The notes beneath the pieces were generated by a model. The model saw nothing but the letters and a program-made list of their open reading frames with translations, was not told the origin of the DNA and did no database searches. 64,000 nt of DNA from Nocardioidaceae bacterium (lineage in GTDB: Bacteria > Actinomycetota > Actinomycetes > Propionibacteriales > Nocardioidaceae). Positions 10,928-19,008 of the stretch are shown here, in pieces. Location: assembly GCA_018672315.1 (NCBI GenBank), contig CP076053.1:3459827-3523826 (forward strand), given 5' to 3'. Both the position numbers and the translations under genes were made by a program. Each line of letters begins with the position of its first letter. Within the stretch, counting starts at the first letter, position 1.

Positions 10928-11470
10928 TCAGCCCCGGCGCGAGCTGGCGAAGTAGACCAGCCGGAACTTGCCGATCTGGACCTCGTCACCACCTTGCAGC
11001 ACGACGTCGTCGATGCGGTCCCGGTTGACGTAGGTGCCGTTGAGGCTGCCGGCGTCGCGGACCCGGAACCCGTCCCCTTCCCGCAGGAACTCCGCGTGCC
11101 GCCGCGAGACCGTCACGTCGTCGAGGAAGATCTCGCAGTCGGGGTGACGTCCCGCCGCGACGGTGTCGGTGTCGAGCAGGAACCGGCTGCCGGCGCCCGG
11201 CCCCCGCTGCACCACGAGCAGCGCGGACCCGCGTGGGAGCGCGTCGACCGCGGCCGCGTCAGCGGGTGCCAGCTCACGCTCGCCGGTCTCGGTCACGCTC
11301 TGGGGCTCGCCGAAGGTGATCGTCGCGGTGTTCTCCGAGGGCCGCCCCACCGGCTCCCTCGGCTGCTCGGCGGCCGCCCCGGCGTCCGGCGTCACGAGTC
11401 GCGTGCCGCACTGGGCGCAGAAGCGCGCGTCGTCGGGGTTGCGGTTCCCGCACTGGGTGCAGAACGGCAT
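10928..11470 (-). CDS. garA: FHA-domain protein, GarA/OdhI-like with N-terminal zinc ribbon
   Basis: A 180-residue protein. A zinc ribbon (Cys 4, 7, 18, 21) is followed by a linker of about 60 residues and an FHA domain at about 83-175 with the phosphothreonine-binding residues GR107-108, SRRH 122-125 and NGTYVN 144-149. GarA and OdhI control 2-oxoglutarate dehydrogenase and glutamate enzymes according to phosphorylation by Ser/Thr kinases. The usual ETTS phosphorylation motif is not present; the linker has NTATITF (residues 47-53) instead. The start is supported by GGAGGAAGG upstream of the ATG. Neighbours gcvH and FtsR match M. tuberculosis synteny. Confidence 0.88.
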   Translation of the reverse strand: MPFCTQCGNRNPDDARFCAQCGTRLVTPDAGAAAEQPREPVGRPSENTATITFGEPQSVTETGERELAPADAAAVDALPRGSALLVVQRGPGAGSRFLLDTDTVAAGRHPDCEIFLDDVTVSRRHAEFLREGDGFRVRDAGSLNGTYVNRDRIDDVVLQGGDEVQIGKFRLVYFASSRRG

Positions 11471-11669
11471 GCGCTGGACCTTCCTCCGGCCTTCCGGCCC
11501 TCGCGGACGGACGTCGTCTCGACGGCAGGCACCCTCACGTGCCAGTCGAGGTTGATGGTTCGCGTCAACCTACCAACGTGAAAGGACGGCTCACCACAGG
11601 CGCACGGCGTGCCGGGGCGCGTGTCCGTCGACAACCCTCGACCTCACGTCGAGGTCCAGGGTGGAGGGG

Positions 11670-12047
11670 TCAGTGCGAGACGAGTGCCGCGTACGCATCG
11701 GCGTCGAGCATCGCGGGGAGCTCGCCGGCGACCTCGACCTCGAGCAGCCAGCCTTCGCCGTACGCGTCGGAGTTCACCAGCTCGGGGGTGCCCTCGAGCT
11801 GGTCGTTGCGCGCCGTGACCGTGCCGCTCACCGGCGCGTAGACCTCGCTGACGGACTTCGTCGACTCCAGCTCACCGATGGCCTCGCCCGCGGTGACCTC
11901 GGTGCCCACCTCGGGCAGCTCGACGTAGACGATGTCGCCGAGGGAGTCCTGTGCGTAGTCGGTGATGCCGAGGCGGACGCTGCCCCCACCCTCGGGCGTG
12001 CGCACCCACTCGTGCTCCTCGGTGTAGGACAGGTCCTGCGGGATCAC
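11670..12047 (-). CDS. gcvH: Glycine cleavage system H protein
   Basis: A 125-residue lipoyl-carrier protein, full length for the family. The lipoylation lysine lies in [18 protein letters not shown]; the N-terminal YTEEHEWVR and [20 protein letters not shown] are hallmark segments. It shuttles the methylamine group from GcvP to GcvT and then dihydrolipoyl dehydrogenase. Translation starts at GTG 12047 behind AGGAGG with 5-nt spacing. The gene lies 39 nt downstream of the DUF881 operon on the same strand. The 199 bases between this gene's 3' end and the GarA start show no convincing gene. Confidence 0.97.
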   Translation of the reverse strand: MIPQDLSYTEEHEWVRTPEGGGSVRLGITDYAQDSLGDIVYVELPEVGTEVTAGEAIGELESTKSVSEVYAPVSGTVTARNDQLEGTPELVNSDAYGEGWLLEVEVAGELPAMLDADAYAALVSH

Positions 12048-12086
12048 GGCGCCTCCTGGTGCGGGGTGTCGGTCGACCTCTGCAGG

Positions 12087-12782
12087 CTAGTCCACGACGG
12101 CGTCGACCCTGACCTCACCGAGCTGCTCGACGTCGACCGTGCCGCCGCGCGCCAGCACGTCGTCGATGAACCCGCCGGTGAAGTCCAGACCACCGGCCAG
12201 CGTGCCCGGTTCGCCGATGGCCTCGAGCACGTACGGCGGCCTCACGAGCTGCCCGTCCACCACCACGCCCTCGGGGTCGTCCTCGAACCACGACGACGCC
12301 ACGAGCCGGATGCGCTGGTCGACCTCGATGACCTCGGCGCCGGAGTCGCGCAGCTCCTGGACCGCGTTCAGCAGCTGGTTGATGCCCACGGCCCCCTCCG
12401 CGTCCTCCACGCTCACGCGGACGCCCGGACCGACCGCGGGCACGGTGCCGGCCAGCACCCCGAGCCGGTACGCCTCCTCCCGGGACCGCCGCAGCGCCGC
12501 GGCGCGGGAGTCGAAGCTGTTCGACAGCGCCTCGCGGTCGCGTTCCAGCTCGGCGATCTCGGTCTCGAGCCGCTCACGCGCCGCCGCCTGGCCCGCCAGG
12601 AGCGACACGAGCTCGTCGGTGCGGGCATCGGTGTAGGCGGCCTCGTCCGAGCGCGAAGTGATCTGCGTGGCAGCCGCCAGACCGAGCGCCCCGAGCAGGA
12701 CCGCCACCACGAGCTGCCGCCCCCGGGAGCGGGGCGGGCCGGACGGGCCGGACGCCCCCTCGGACGGGTCGTGGGCGCTCAT
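12087..12782 (-). CDS. DUF881 family membrane-anchored protein (Rv1825-like)
   Basis: A 231-residue DUF881 protein. A short cytoplasmic N-terminus with Ser/Gly/Pro is followed by one membrane helix (LVVAVLLGALGLAAATQI, about residues 28-45), a predicted coiled coil (about 60-105) and the conserved extracytoplasmic DUF881 domain with VRVSVEDAEGAVGINQLLNAVQ-type and VVVDGQLVRPPYVLEAIG-type segments. Its ATG overlaps the stop of the small basic protein gene by 4 nt. DUF881-Sbp-DUF881 trios occur near division genes in Actinobacteria and Firmicutes; a role in envelope or division is suspected. Function is unproven. Confidence 0.85.
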   Translation of the reverse strand: MSAHDPSEGASGPSGPPRSRGRQLVVAVLLGALGLAAATQITSRSDEAAYTDARTDELVSLLAGQAAARERLETEIAELERDREALSNSFDSRAAALRRSREEAYRLGVLAGTVPAVGPGVRVSVEDAEGAVGINQLLNAVQELRDSGAEVIEVDQRIRLVASSWFEDDPEGVVVDGQLVRPPYVLEAIGEPGTLAGGLDFTGGFIDDVLARGGTVDVEQLGEVRVDAVVD

Positions 12783-13111
12783 GCGTGCAGCAGGTGGCGC
12801 CGGATGGCGGCGACGTTGGTGAAGATGCGGATGCCGAGCACCACCACGACACCCGTGGAGAGCTGACCACCGACGCCGAGCTGGTCGCCGAGGAAGACGA
12901 TCAGTGCCGCGATGACCACGTTGGAGACGAAGGAGACCACGAACACGCGGTCGTCGAAGATGCCGTCGAGGTGGGCGCGGAGGCCGCCGAAGGCGGCGTC
13001 CAGCGCGGCCACCACGGCGATCGGCAGGTACGGCTCGAGGGCGGCCGGCACCTCCGGCTGCAGCACGAGGCCCACCACCACGCCCACGACGAGCCCGAGC
13101 ACGGCGATCAC
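12779..13111 (-). CDS. sbp: Small basic protein family membrane protein (DUF1290)
   Basis: A 110-residue membrane protein of the Sbp/DUF1290 family (Rv1824-like). Three hydrophobic segments are visible: an N-terminal VIAVLGLVVGVVVGLVL helix, a middle LPIAVVAALDAAFGG stretch with the family-specific DRVFVVSFVSNVVIAALIVF helix. It sits between two DUF881 genes with 4-nt overlaps on both sides, so the three are translationally coupled. In Bacillus, sbp lies next to ftsA/ftsZ. Molecular role is unknown. GTG start at 13111. Confidence 0.88.
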   Translation of the reverse strand: MIAVLGLVVGVVVGLVLQPEVPAALEPYLPIAVVAALDAAFGGLRAHLDGIFDDRVFVVSFVSNVVIAALIVFLGDQLGVGGQLSTGVVVVLGIRIFTNVAAIRRHLLHA

Positions 13112-13935
13112 GGTGTCCTCCCCTCGACGGGCCCGGGTGCGGTCAGGGCGACCGCCTGTCGCAGTCCCAGCCGCTGTGCGGGCGGGACCGACAGCCGCTC
13201 GCGCGGCTCGACCTCGAGGATGACACCCACCGCCTGCTCCAGCTCGTACCAGTACCTGCCGTGTGTCGAGGTCACGAAGCCCGTCTCGAGCTCGTTCGCG
13301 TCTCCGAGCGCGATCACCTCGTACGGCGGTCGCACCGAGCGGTAGTCGACGGTGACAGCCTCACCGGCCGTACGGATCGAGCTGAGGGCGCTCAGCCGGA
13401 CGCCGTTGACCGCGACCGCCCGTGCGCCGGCCGTCCAGAGACCGTTCACCAGACGCTGGAGGTCCTTGTCCAGGACGCGCTGCTCCACCGCGTCCGCGTC
13501 CGGCGCGTCGTCGGCGACCACGAGCAACCCGGGACCGCTCTCCGGTCTGGCCGCTGCGAGACGCTCCGCGCGCTGCTCCTGGGTCAGGACGCGCAGCCGG
13601 TCGGCGGCGAGGGCCGAGGCATCGTCGGAGAGTCGGCGCAGGTCCCGCTCGAGGCCCGCCAGACGCGTACGCCGGGCCGCGAGCCCGTCCTGTCCTTCCG
13701 CGAGCTGCGCGACGAGGTCGGCCCTGCCCTGACGGGCTGCCGGCTCGCTGCGGGCGGTCTGCACGATGCCGACCGCGGTCATGATGCCGAGCAGGACCAC
13801 CACGAGCAGCCGCAGCCCCGGCCGGGGCGGACGTCCACCCTGATCCGCGGCCCTGGCGTAGTCGGCGTCGAGGGCGGTGTCGGCGAGCATGTCCAACAGG
13901 GCCGGGGAGTGCCGGGTGGCGGACGGAGACTCCAC
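13108..13935 (-). CDS. DUF881 family membrane-anchored protein (Rv1823-like)
   Basis: A roughly 275-residue DUF881 protein, the first gene of the DUF881-Sbp-DUF881 operon. It has a proline/glycine-rich cytoplasmic tail, one membrane helix (LLVVVLLGIMTAVGIVQTA), a coiled-coil stretch (LVAQLAEGQDGLAARRTRL) and the DUF881 domain ending in YRSVRPPYEVIALGDANELE. Two in-frame GTGs compete: 13941 sits directly against the ribosome site, while 13935 has AGGGAGG at 5-nt spacing, so I prefer 13935. The 290 bases upstream to the divergent protease gene hold promoters for both; apart from a short GTCGATCGCG direct repeat near 14188-14212, I see no other element. Confidence 0.85.
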   Translation of the reverse strand: MESPSATRHSPALLDMLADTALDADYARAADQGGRPPRPGLRLLVVVLLGIMTAVGIVQTARSEPAARQGRADLVAQLAEGQDGLAARRTRLAGLERDLRRLSDDASALAADRLRVLTQEQRAERLAAARPESGPGLLVVADDAPDADAVEQRVLDKDLQRLVNGLWTAGARAVAVNGVRLSALSSIRTAGEAVTVDYRSVRPPYEVIALGDANELETGFVTSTHGRYWYELEQAVGVILEVEPRERLSVPPAQRLGLRQAVALTAPGPVEGRTP

Positions 13936-14225
13936 AGCCACCTCCCTGGTCGATCGGACCCGGCGCGTCGAGGGACCGGTCGGTCACCAGCGTAGGCACC
14001 GAGACGTCCGGGTCGTACCGGACACCCGGGGATCCTCCGCACCACTCGCCCGGAGCTCACCATCGCGACGTCGTGGGACGAACCGGGAGGAGCCGGCAGC
14101 CCTGCGGACCAGACCACGGGCATCGGACGGTAAACCCTTCGCGATCCGGCCCGGGGGACCCCGTCGCGCGCCTACCGTCGAGACGTCGATCGCGGGTCTC
14201 GTGTCGATCGCGTGGAGGAGGGGTC

Positions 14226-16406
14226 ATGGGTCAGGTCGCGCGGCGGACGCGGCGCACGCTCGCCATCGCGGTCCCGGTCGCCCTGGTCGCCGGCGCCGGA
14301 GCCCTGACCCTGGCCGAGCGCGAGGCACTGGCCTGCCAGGACCCGCTCTTCGACCGGCCGGTGCCGATGGCGAAGGCCCTCGCCTCGTCGCAGGTCGACG
14401 ACCGCGCGCTCGCTCGTGCCAACCGGACCTCGGTCAGCTCGCTGGACTCGCGCGCGCGAGCCGACGTCGGGGCCCTGTGGGCGGACCGCTGCGGCCTCGC
14501 CTTCTACGTCGACGAGGCGACGCCCGCGTACGCCCAGGAGGACCGGACCGAGGTGGTCGGGGCGGCGGACGTCGGTGCCCCCATGGCCCTCGCGCCGCTG
14601 GACTCGACCTTCACCCTGCAGTCACGGCCGGGTGCGTCCCGCACGATCTATCTCGACTTCGGCGGTGACCGTGTCACCGAGACGGCGTGGAACGAGAGCT
14701 ACGGCAGCTCGATCGCGGTGAGCGCCTACTCCCTCGATGACCGTGCCGACGACGCCTTCAGCGACGCCGAGCTCCGCGAGATCCAGCGCGCCTGGCAGGT
14801 CGTCTCGGAGGACTACGCCCCCTTCGACGTCAACGTCACGACCCGTGAGCCGGCGTCCGACGCCCTGCGTCGCGACTCCTCGACCGACCTCGCGTACGGG
14901 GTCCGTGTGCAGGTCACCGGCGGCGGGCCCATCTTCGACGCCTGTCGCTGCGGTGGCGTGGCGTACGTCAACACCTTCAACGTCGCCGGACCGCGGCGCG
15001 AGTACTACGGGCCGGCCTGGGTTTTCACGAACGGCACCGGGACCAGCGGCAAGAGCGTGGGCGAGGCGATCTCGCACGAGGTCGGTCACAACTTCGGGCT
15101 CAGCCACGACGGCACGTCCGACCGCGGCTACTACGGCGGAGCGGACCCGTGGGCTCCCGTGATGGGCGTCGGCTACTACCAGCCGATGTCCCAGTGGTCC
15201 GCAGGCGAGTACGGCGGCGCCAACCAGGACCAGGACGACCTCCAGATCATCGGCACCGGCGCGCCCCTGCTCGTCGACGACCACGGCGGCACCCCCTCGA
15301 CCGCCACGCCGCTGTCCGGACTGTCGAGCACCGTCCGCGGCCTCATCTCCACCCGCGACGACGTGGACGCCTTCCGCATCGAGGCCGCCGGCCGCACCAG
15401 GATCAGCGTCACCCCGGCCGCCGCCTTCGCCAACCTCGACATCGAGCTCACCGTGCTCGATGCCGACGGCCGCCGCATCGCACGGGTCGACCCACCGGTC
15501 GCCCGCTCCTCCGCCAGCGACGCCGGCGGGCTCGGCGCGACCTGGACCGGCGACATCGCACCCGCAGGTACGACGCTCACCGCGCAGGTGGACGGTGTCG
15601 GCCACGGCGACCCCCGCCGCGAGGGCGGCTACTCCGACTACGGCTCCCTGGGCCGCTACGCCCTCACCGTGACCACCCAGGCGCCGCAGACGCCTGCGCC
15701 GGCGCCGGAACCCGAGCCCGAGGACGCGCAACCGCCGGCGTCCGGCACCTCCTCGGACCCTGACGACAACACGGTGAACGAGCCCGGGACCGAGCCCGGC
15801 CCCGAGCCGGGGACCGAGCCCGAACCCGGGTCCTCCCCCGCACCGGACCCCCTGGGCCTCGACGTCCTGCTGCCCGGAAAGGTCGTCCAGAACCAGGCGT
15901 ACGACGCTGCCGCCGGCAGAGCCTGGGGAGGTGAGGCGCCCTACCTCTGGTCCGCGACGGGTCTCCCGGACGGCCTGACGATGACGCCGGCCGGCACGGT
16001 GAGGGGCGCCCCGACCGCGCCTGGCGTCTACACCCCGGCCGTGACCGTCACCGACGCCGGCGGCACCCGACGCACGCAGTCCTCGCGTCTGCTCGTGCAA
16101 GCGGCCGAGCCCCTGACCCTGCGGCGCACCGGGATGCTCCCCGCGGCGAAGCAGCGCACCCGCTACCGCGCGCTGCTCGCCGTCGACGGCGGCGTCGAGG
16201 CGCGCACCTGGACCGTGCAGGGGCGCCTCCCCCGCGGCCTGCGGCTGCGCACGAACAGTGCCGGGACGCTCGCGGTCGTCAAGGGCCGTCCTCGCCGCGC
16301 GGGCGTCCAGTCCTTCCGGCTGCGCGTCACCGACGTGACGGGCGCATCCGTCGTCGGCGGCTTCCAGCTGGCCGTGGAGAAGAAGCGTCGCGTCCGTCGT
16401 CGCTGA
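14226..16406 (+). CDS. Secreted metzincin zinc metalloprotease with putative Ig domains
   Basis: A 726-residue exported protease. An RRTRR-type n-region and hydrophobic core (LAIAVPVALVAGAGAL) form a signal peptide. The catalytic domain (about 135-370) carries the metzincin zinc site HExxHxxGxxHD at residues 284-295 (H284, E285, H288, H294) and a downstream Met-turn candidate (APVMGVGYY). A pre-peptidase-like beta domain follows (about 385-520), then a Pro/Glu-rich linker (about 540-600) and a putative Ig (He_PIG-type) domain containing GLPDGLTMTPAGTVRGAP. The start is the ATG at 14226 behind GGAGGAGG. It likely acts outside the cell on protein substrates. No LPxTG sorting motif is seen. Confidence 0.88.
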   Translation: MGQVARRTRRTLAIAVPVALVAGAGALTLAEREALACQDPLFDRPVPMAKALASSQVDDRALARANRTSVSSLDSRARADVGALWADRCGLAFYVDEATPAYAQEDRTEVVGAADVGAPMALAPLDSTFTLQSRPGASRTIYLDFGGDRVTETAWNESYGSSIAVSAYSLDDRADDAFSDAELREIQRAWQVVSEDYAPFDVNVTTREPASDALRRDSSTDLAYGVRVQVTGGGPIFDACRCGGVAYVNTFNVAGPRREYYGPAWVFTNGTGTSGKSVGEAISHEVGHNFGLSHDGTSDRGYYGGADPWAPVMGVGYYQPMSQWSAGEYGGANQDQDDLQIIGTGAPLLVDDHGGTPSTATPLSGLSSTVRGLISTRDDVDAFRIEAAGRTRISVTPAAAFANLDIELTVLDADGRRIARVDPPVARSSASDAGGLGATWTGDIAPAGTTLTAQVDGVGHGDPRREGGYSDYGSLGRYALTVTTQAPQTPAPAPEPEPEDAQPPASGTSSDPDDNTVNEPGTEPGPEPGTEPEPGSSPAPDPLGLDVLLPGKVVQNQAYDAAAGRAWGGEAPYLWSATGLPDGLTMTPAGTVRGAPTAPGVYTPAVTVTDAGGTRRTQSSRLLVQAAEPLTLRRTGMLPAAKQRTRYRALLAVDGGVEARTWTVQGRLPRGLRLRTNSAGTLAVVKGRPRRAGVQSFRLRVTDVTGASVVGGFQLAVEKKRRVRRR

Positions 16407-16625
16407 ACCGTCCCGAGTCCGGGTGCTAGTCCCAACGGGTGGTGCGGGCCGTGGGCCAGACCAGCCCGCCGACACTGCTTAGTGATCATTCCGAGACATG
16501 CGGACCGCGACTTGCCGCGAAATCCCGCACGCATGCCGGCCGATGACGTGTCATGTAACTCACACGCTTCCATCGGGAGCACGAGCACATCACGGCGATG
16601 TCACGGACGACATCAGGGAGAGATC

Positions 16626-16772
16626 ATGCACACCACTGTCACCACGCGCTCAGGTCGCGCGACCATCCCGGCACAGCCGGGCCCCACCTCCGTCGTCGAC
16701 GCGACGGCGACCTGCGGCTGCGGCCAGGCCCTCGACAACCGTCACCAGCGCTGCACGCGTTGCGGTCGCTGA
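16626..16772 (+). CDS. Small Cys-rich peptide, putative zinc ribbon (48 aa)
   Basis: A 48-residue ORF with a good AGGGAGAG ribosome site 6 nt before its ATG. The last 20 residues hold a CxC (C30, C32) and a CxxC (C43, C46), a possible four-Cys zinc site; the first 25 residues are unstructured and Thr/Pro-rich. No signal peptide. The upstream region (16480-16625) is less GC-rich than the rest and contains the inverted repeat ATGAC-GT-GTCAT (16542-16553 region), which may be an operator. No family recognised. It could be a zinc-knuckle regulator or a non-functional ORF; the ribosome site and the four Cys favour a real gene. Confidence 0.5.
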   Translation: MHTTVTTRSGRATIPAQPGPTSVVDATATCGCGQALDNRHQRCTRCGR

Positions 16773-16832
16773 GTCACCGGCTCACCCGGGCTGACCCCGG
16801 CTGATCCCGGCAAGCCTCAGCAGCCGACGGCG

Positions 16833-18167
16833 TCAGCCGTCGAGCGCGGCCGCCGCCTCCTGCACGCGGGCTGCCAGGTCTTCCGGCACCGGGACCTGCT
16901 CGGCCACCCGCTGCTGCCAGCGCTGCAAGGCCACGACCTTGGCCGCCGCGTCCTCGAGCCGCTCGCGCGACAGCGTGCCGTCCTCGACCGCGGAGACGAT
17001 CGTCGCGTGCGCCACGTCGCTGTCGATGGGCATCAGCACCAGGTCCGCACCGGCGCGTAAGGCCTGCATGACAGGTCGTGTCCTGCTGCTGACCGCCCCC
17101 ATGCCCATCGAGTCGGTGATCGCGACGCCCTCGAAGCCGACGTCCTCCCGCAGGAAGCGGTAGACCCTCGAGGCGATGCTCGCCGGACGACCGGGCGCCA
17201 GCGCGTCGACGGCGATGTGGCTCATCATCACCGATGTCGCGCCGTCCGCGGCCGCGGCCCGGAAGGGAACCAGCTCGCGCTCCTCCAGCGCCGCGCGCGA
17301 GAGACCGAGCTCGGGCAGCGTCAGGTGGGAGTCCGCGGTCACGCCGCCGTGGCCGGGGAAGTGCTTGACCGTCGCGACGACGCCGACGTCGTCGTAGCCG
17401 GCGACGGCCGCGCTGACCGCCTCCGCGGCGATCTCGGGGTCCGTGGAGGGTGAGCGCGACCCGATGGTGACGTCGCCGGAGCCGATCGTCACATCGGCCA
17501 CGGGCGCGAAGACCCACGTGAATCCGAGGTCGCGCAGCTCCAGCGCGAGCGCCGCTGCCGCCTCGCGCACGACGCGCCGTCCCGTCCGCGACTGCTCCTC
17601 GATGCGTTCCCCCGCCTCGGCGAAGGCGGGGAAGCCGGTGGCGATGCCGCGGAGGTGCGAGACGACGCCACCCTCCTCGTCGACCCCGATCACGGCAGGG
17701 AAGTCGCGGCCGTCGGCGGCGACGGCCTCACTGACCGCAGCGGTCGTCGCCCGCACCTGCGCCTCGTCGACGGCGTTCTCGGCGGTCACCGAGACCCCGG
17801 CGAGGTGCAGCCGCTCGACCATCTCGGCCGGGATGCTCGGGTCGGTGCCGTAGTAGCGACCGACGATCACCTGGCCCGCGAGCCGGTCGAGCTCCCAGTC
17901 GGCGACCTCGGCGCGGGCCTGCGCCAGCTCGCTCTCGGTGGGGCCCCACCCCGTGGGCGCGTCCGGGTCCGCCGGGGCAGCCGCGTCCTCACCGTCGGAG
18001 CCGTCGGAGCCGTCGGACTCGTCGGGAGCTCCGGCGGACTCGGTCGCCGCCGTCGGGTCGCCCCCCGTCGGGGTGGCCGTGCCCCCGGGGCTCTCGGCGG
18101 GAGTCCCCGCGCAGGCCGTGGCCAGGGCCAGGGAACCGACCGCGAGCGCGATCCTCGTACGCCGCAC
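16833..18167 (-). CDS. Glycoside hydrolase family 3 lipoprotein (beta-N-acetylhexosaminidase, NagZ-like)
   Basis: A 444-residue GH3 N-terminal-domain protein. The family signature KHFPGHGGVTADSHLTLPEL is present, with the nucleophile region AITDSMGMGAV downstream; the KHFPGHG loop supplies the acid/base His in NagZ-type enzymes. These enzymes release N-acetylglucosamine from muropeptides. An N-terminal signal (TRIALAVGSLALATAC) with Cys19 as possible lipidation site is followed by a 60-residue Gly/Asp/Thr-rich linker, suggesting membrane anchoring outside the cell. The GTG start at 18167 lies 1 nt after the enoyl-CoA hydratase stop (TGAGGTG), so the two are coupled. Confidence 0.87.
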   Translation of the reverse strand: MRRTRIALAVGSLALATACAGTPAESPGGTATPTGGDPTAATESAGAPDESDGSDGSDGEDAAAPADPDAPTGWGPTESELAQARAEVADWELDRLAGQVIVGRYYGTDPSIPAEMVERLHLAGVSVTAENAVDEAQVRATTAAVSEAVAADGRDFPAVIGVDEEGGVVSHLRGIATGFPAFAEAGERIEEQSRTGRRVVREAAAALALELRDLGFTWVFAPVADVTIGSGDVTIGSRSPSTDPEIAAEAVSAAVAGYDDVGVVATVKHFPGHGGVTADSHLTLPELGLSRAALEERELVPFRAAAADGATSVMMSHIAVDALAPGRPASIASRVYRFLREDVGFEGVAITDSMGMGAVSSRTRPVMQALRAGADLVLMPIDSDVAHATIVSAVEDGTLSRERLEDAAAKVVALQRWQQRVAEQVPVPEDLAARVQEAAAALDG

Positions 18168-18168
18168 C

Positions 18169-18909
18169 TCAGTGGCCCTCGAACGCGGGGACGCGCTTCT
18201 CGGACCGCGCCGCGGCGGCCTCGGCGACATCGGCGCTGGACCAGCAGCGCGAGAACGACCGTCCGATCTCGTCGTCGAGCTCGGAGGGGCTGCGGTCCTC
18301 ACGGCGGTCGGCGTTCAGGACCAGCTTGTTGTGGGCCAGCGTCAGGGGGGCGAGCGCGGCGATCTCGTGAGCCCAGGCGACGGCGTCGCCGAGGTCGCCA
18401 CGCCGGTCGACCAGGCCGGTGGCGGTGGCTTCCTCGACGTCCAGCTGCTCAGCAGCGAGCATCAGCCGACGGGCGGGACCGTGACCGGCCAGGGCAGCGA
18501 GCGTACGGATGGTCCAGGCGTCGACCGCCATGCCGTTGCGGGCCGTCGGCACGGCGAACCGCGCCGTCGCAGCAGCCACGCGCAGGTCGCAGGCCATCGC
18601 CAGCTGGGTGCCGGCTCCGATGGCGGGCCCGTTCACTGCCGCGATCAGCGGGACCGGCAGTGCCGTGAGCCGGTGGAGCATGCCGTACAGGGCCTCGAGG
18701 AACGCGTCGCCGTACACACCGCCGAGGTCGGCGCCCGAGCAGAACGAGCTGCCCTCCCCCGTCACCACCAGCACCCGGGCACCGGCGTCGACCTCGCGGT
18801 CCACGGTCTCGTGGATGGCCGTGCACAGGTCCAGGTCCAACGCGTTGCGACGGTGCTCGCGCTGCAGGGTCAGGATCGAGACGCGGTCCTCGCGCCGGGT
18901 GCTGAGCAT
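18169..18909 (-). CDS. Enoyl-CoA hydratase/isomerase family protein
   Basis: A 246-residue crotonase-fold protein. The oxyanion-hole segments are visible: EGSSFCSGADLGGV and NGPAIGAGTQLAMACDLRVA. Catalytic glutamates of classical hydratases are not clearly matched: the second site reads AVDAWTIRTLAALAGHG, so the reaction (hydration, isomerisation or other) cannot be fixed. Start is the ATG at 18909, 7 nt after TAGAGT (18917-18922), consistent with a leaderless mRNA. The gene is translationally coupled to the GH3 lipoprotein gene downstream, an unrelated function. Confidence 0.85.
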   Translation of the reverse strand: MLSTRREDRVSILTLQREHRRNALDLDLCTAIHETVDREVDAGARVLVVTGEGSSFCSGADLGGVYGDAFLEALYGMLHRLTALPVPLIAAVNGPAIGAGTQLAMACDLRVAAATARFAVPTARNGMAVDAWTIRTLAALAGHGPARRLMLAAEQLDVEEATATGLVDRRGDLGDAVAWAHEIAALAPLTLAHNKLVLNADRREDRSPSELDDEIGRSFSRCWSSADVAEAAAARSEKRVPAFEGH

Positions 18910-18916
18910 GCGCACC

Positions 18917-18922
18917 ACTCTA
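18917..18922 (-). promoter_or_regulatory. -10 box TAGAGT of the enoyl-CoA hydratase gene
   Basis: Seven nt separate it from the ATG at 18909; no ribosome site is seen, so the mRNA is probably leaderless. Confidence 0.5.
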
Positions 18923-19008
18923 GGAGCGGGACCGGCTCGCGCCACGTCGGCGCGTGTCGGGACCGCGCCGCCCGGTGGGGCGTGTGACAGGCCTCACCCG
19001 GTGGGACG

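Noticed and set aside
11392-11634. ETTS-containing peptide (PAVETTSVREGR) in another frame just upstream of the GarA-like start
   Set aside because: It resembles the GarA phosphorylation motif, but it is out of frame with the FHA domain, the start at 11470 has a strong ribosome site, and the zinc ribbon form is a known variant. Considered coincidence.
14184-14213. Direct repeat GTCGATCGCG before the protease gene
   Set aside because: Only two copies and no known regulator; too weak to call an operator.
14622-16475. A 617-codon frame opposite the metzincin protease
   Set aside because: Antisense shadow of a protease with an intact zinc motif.
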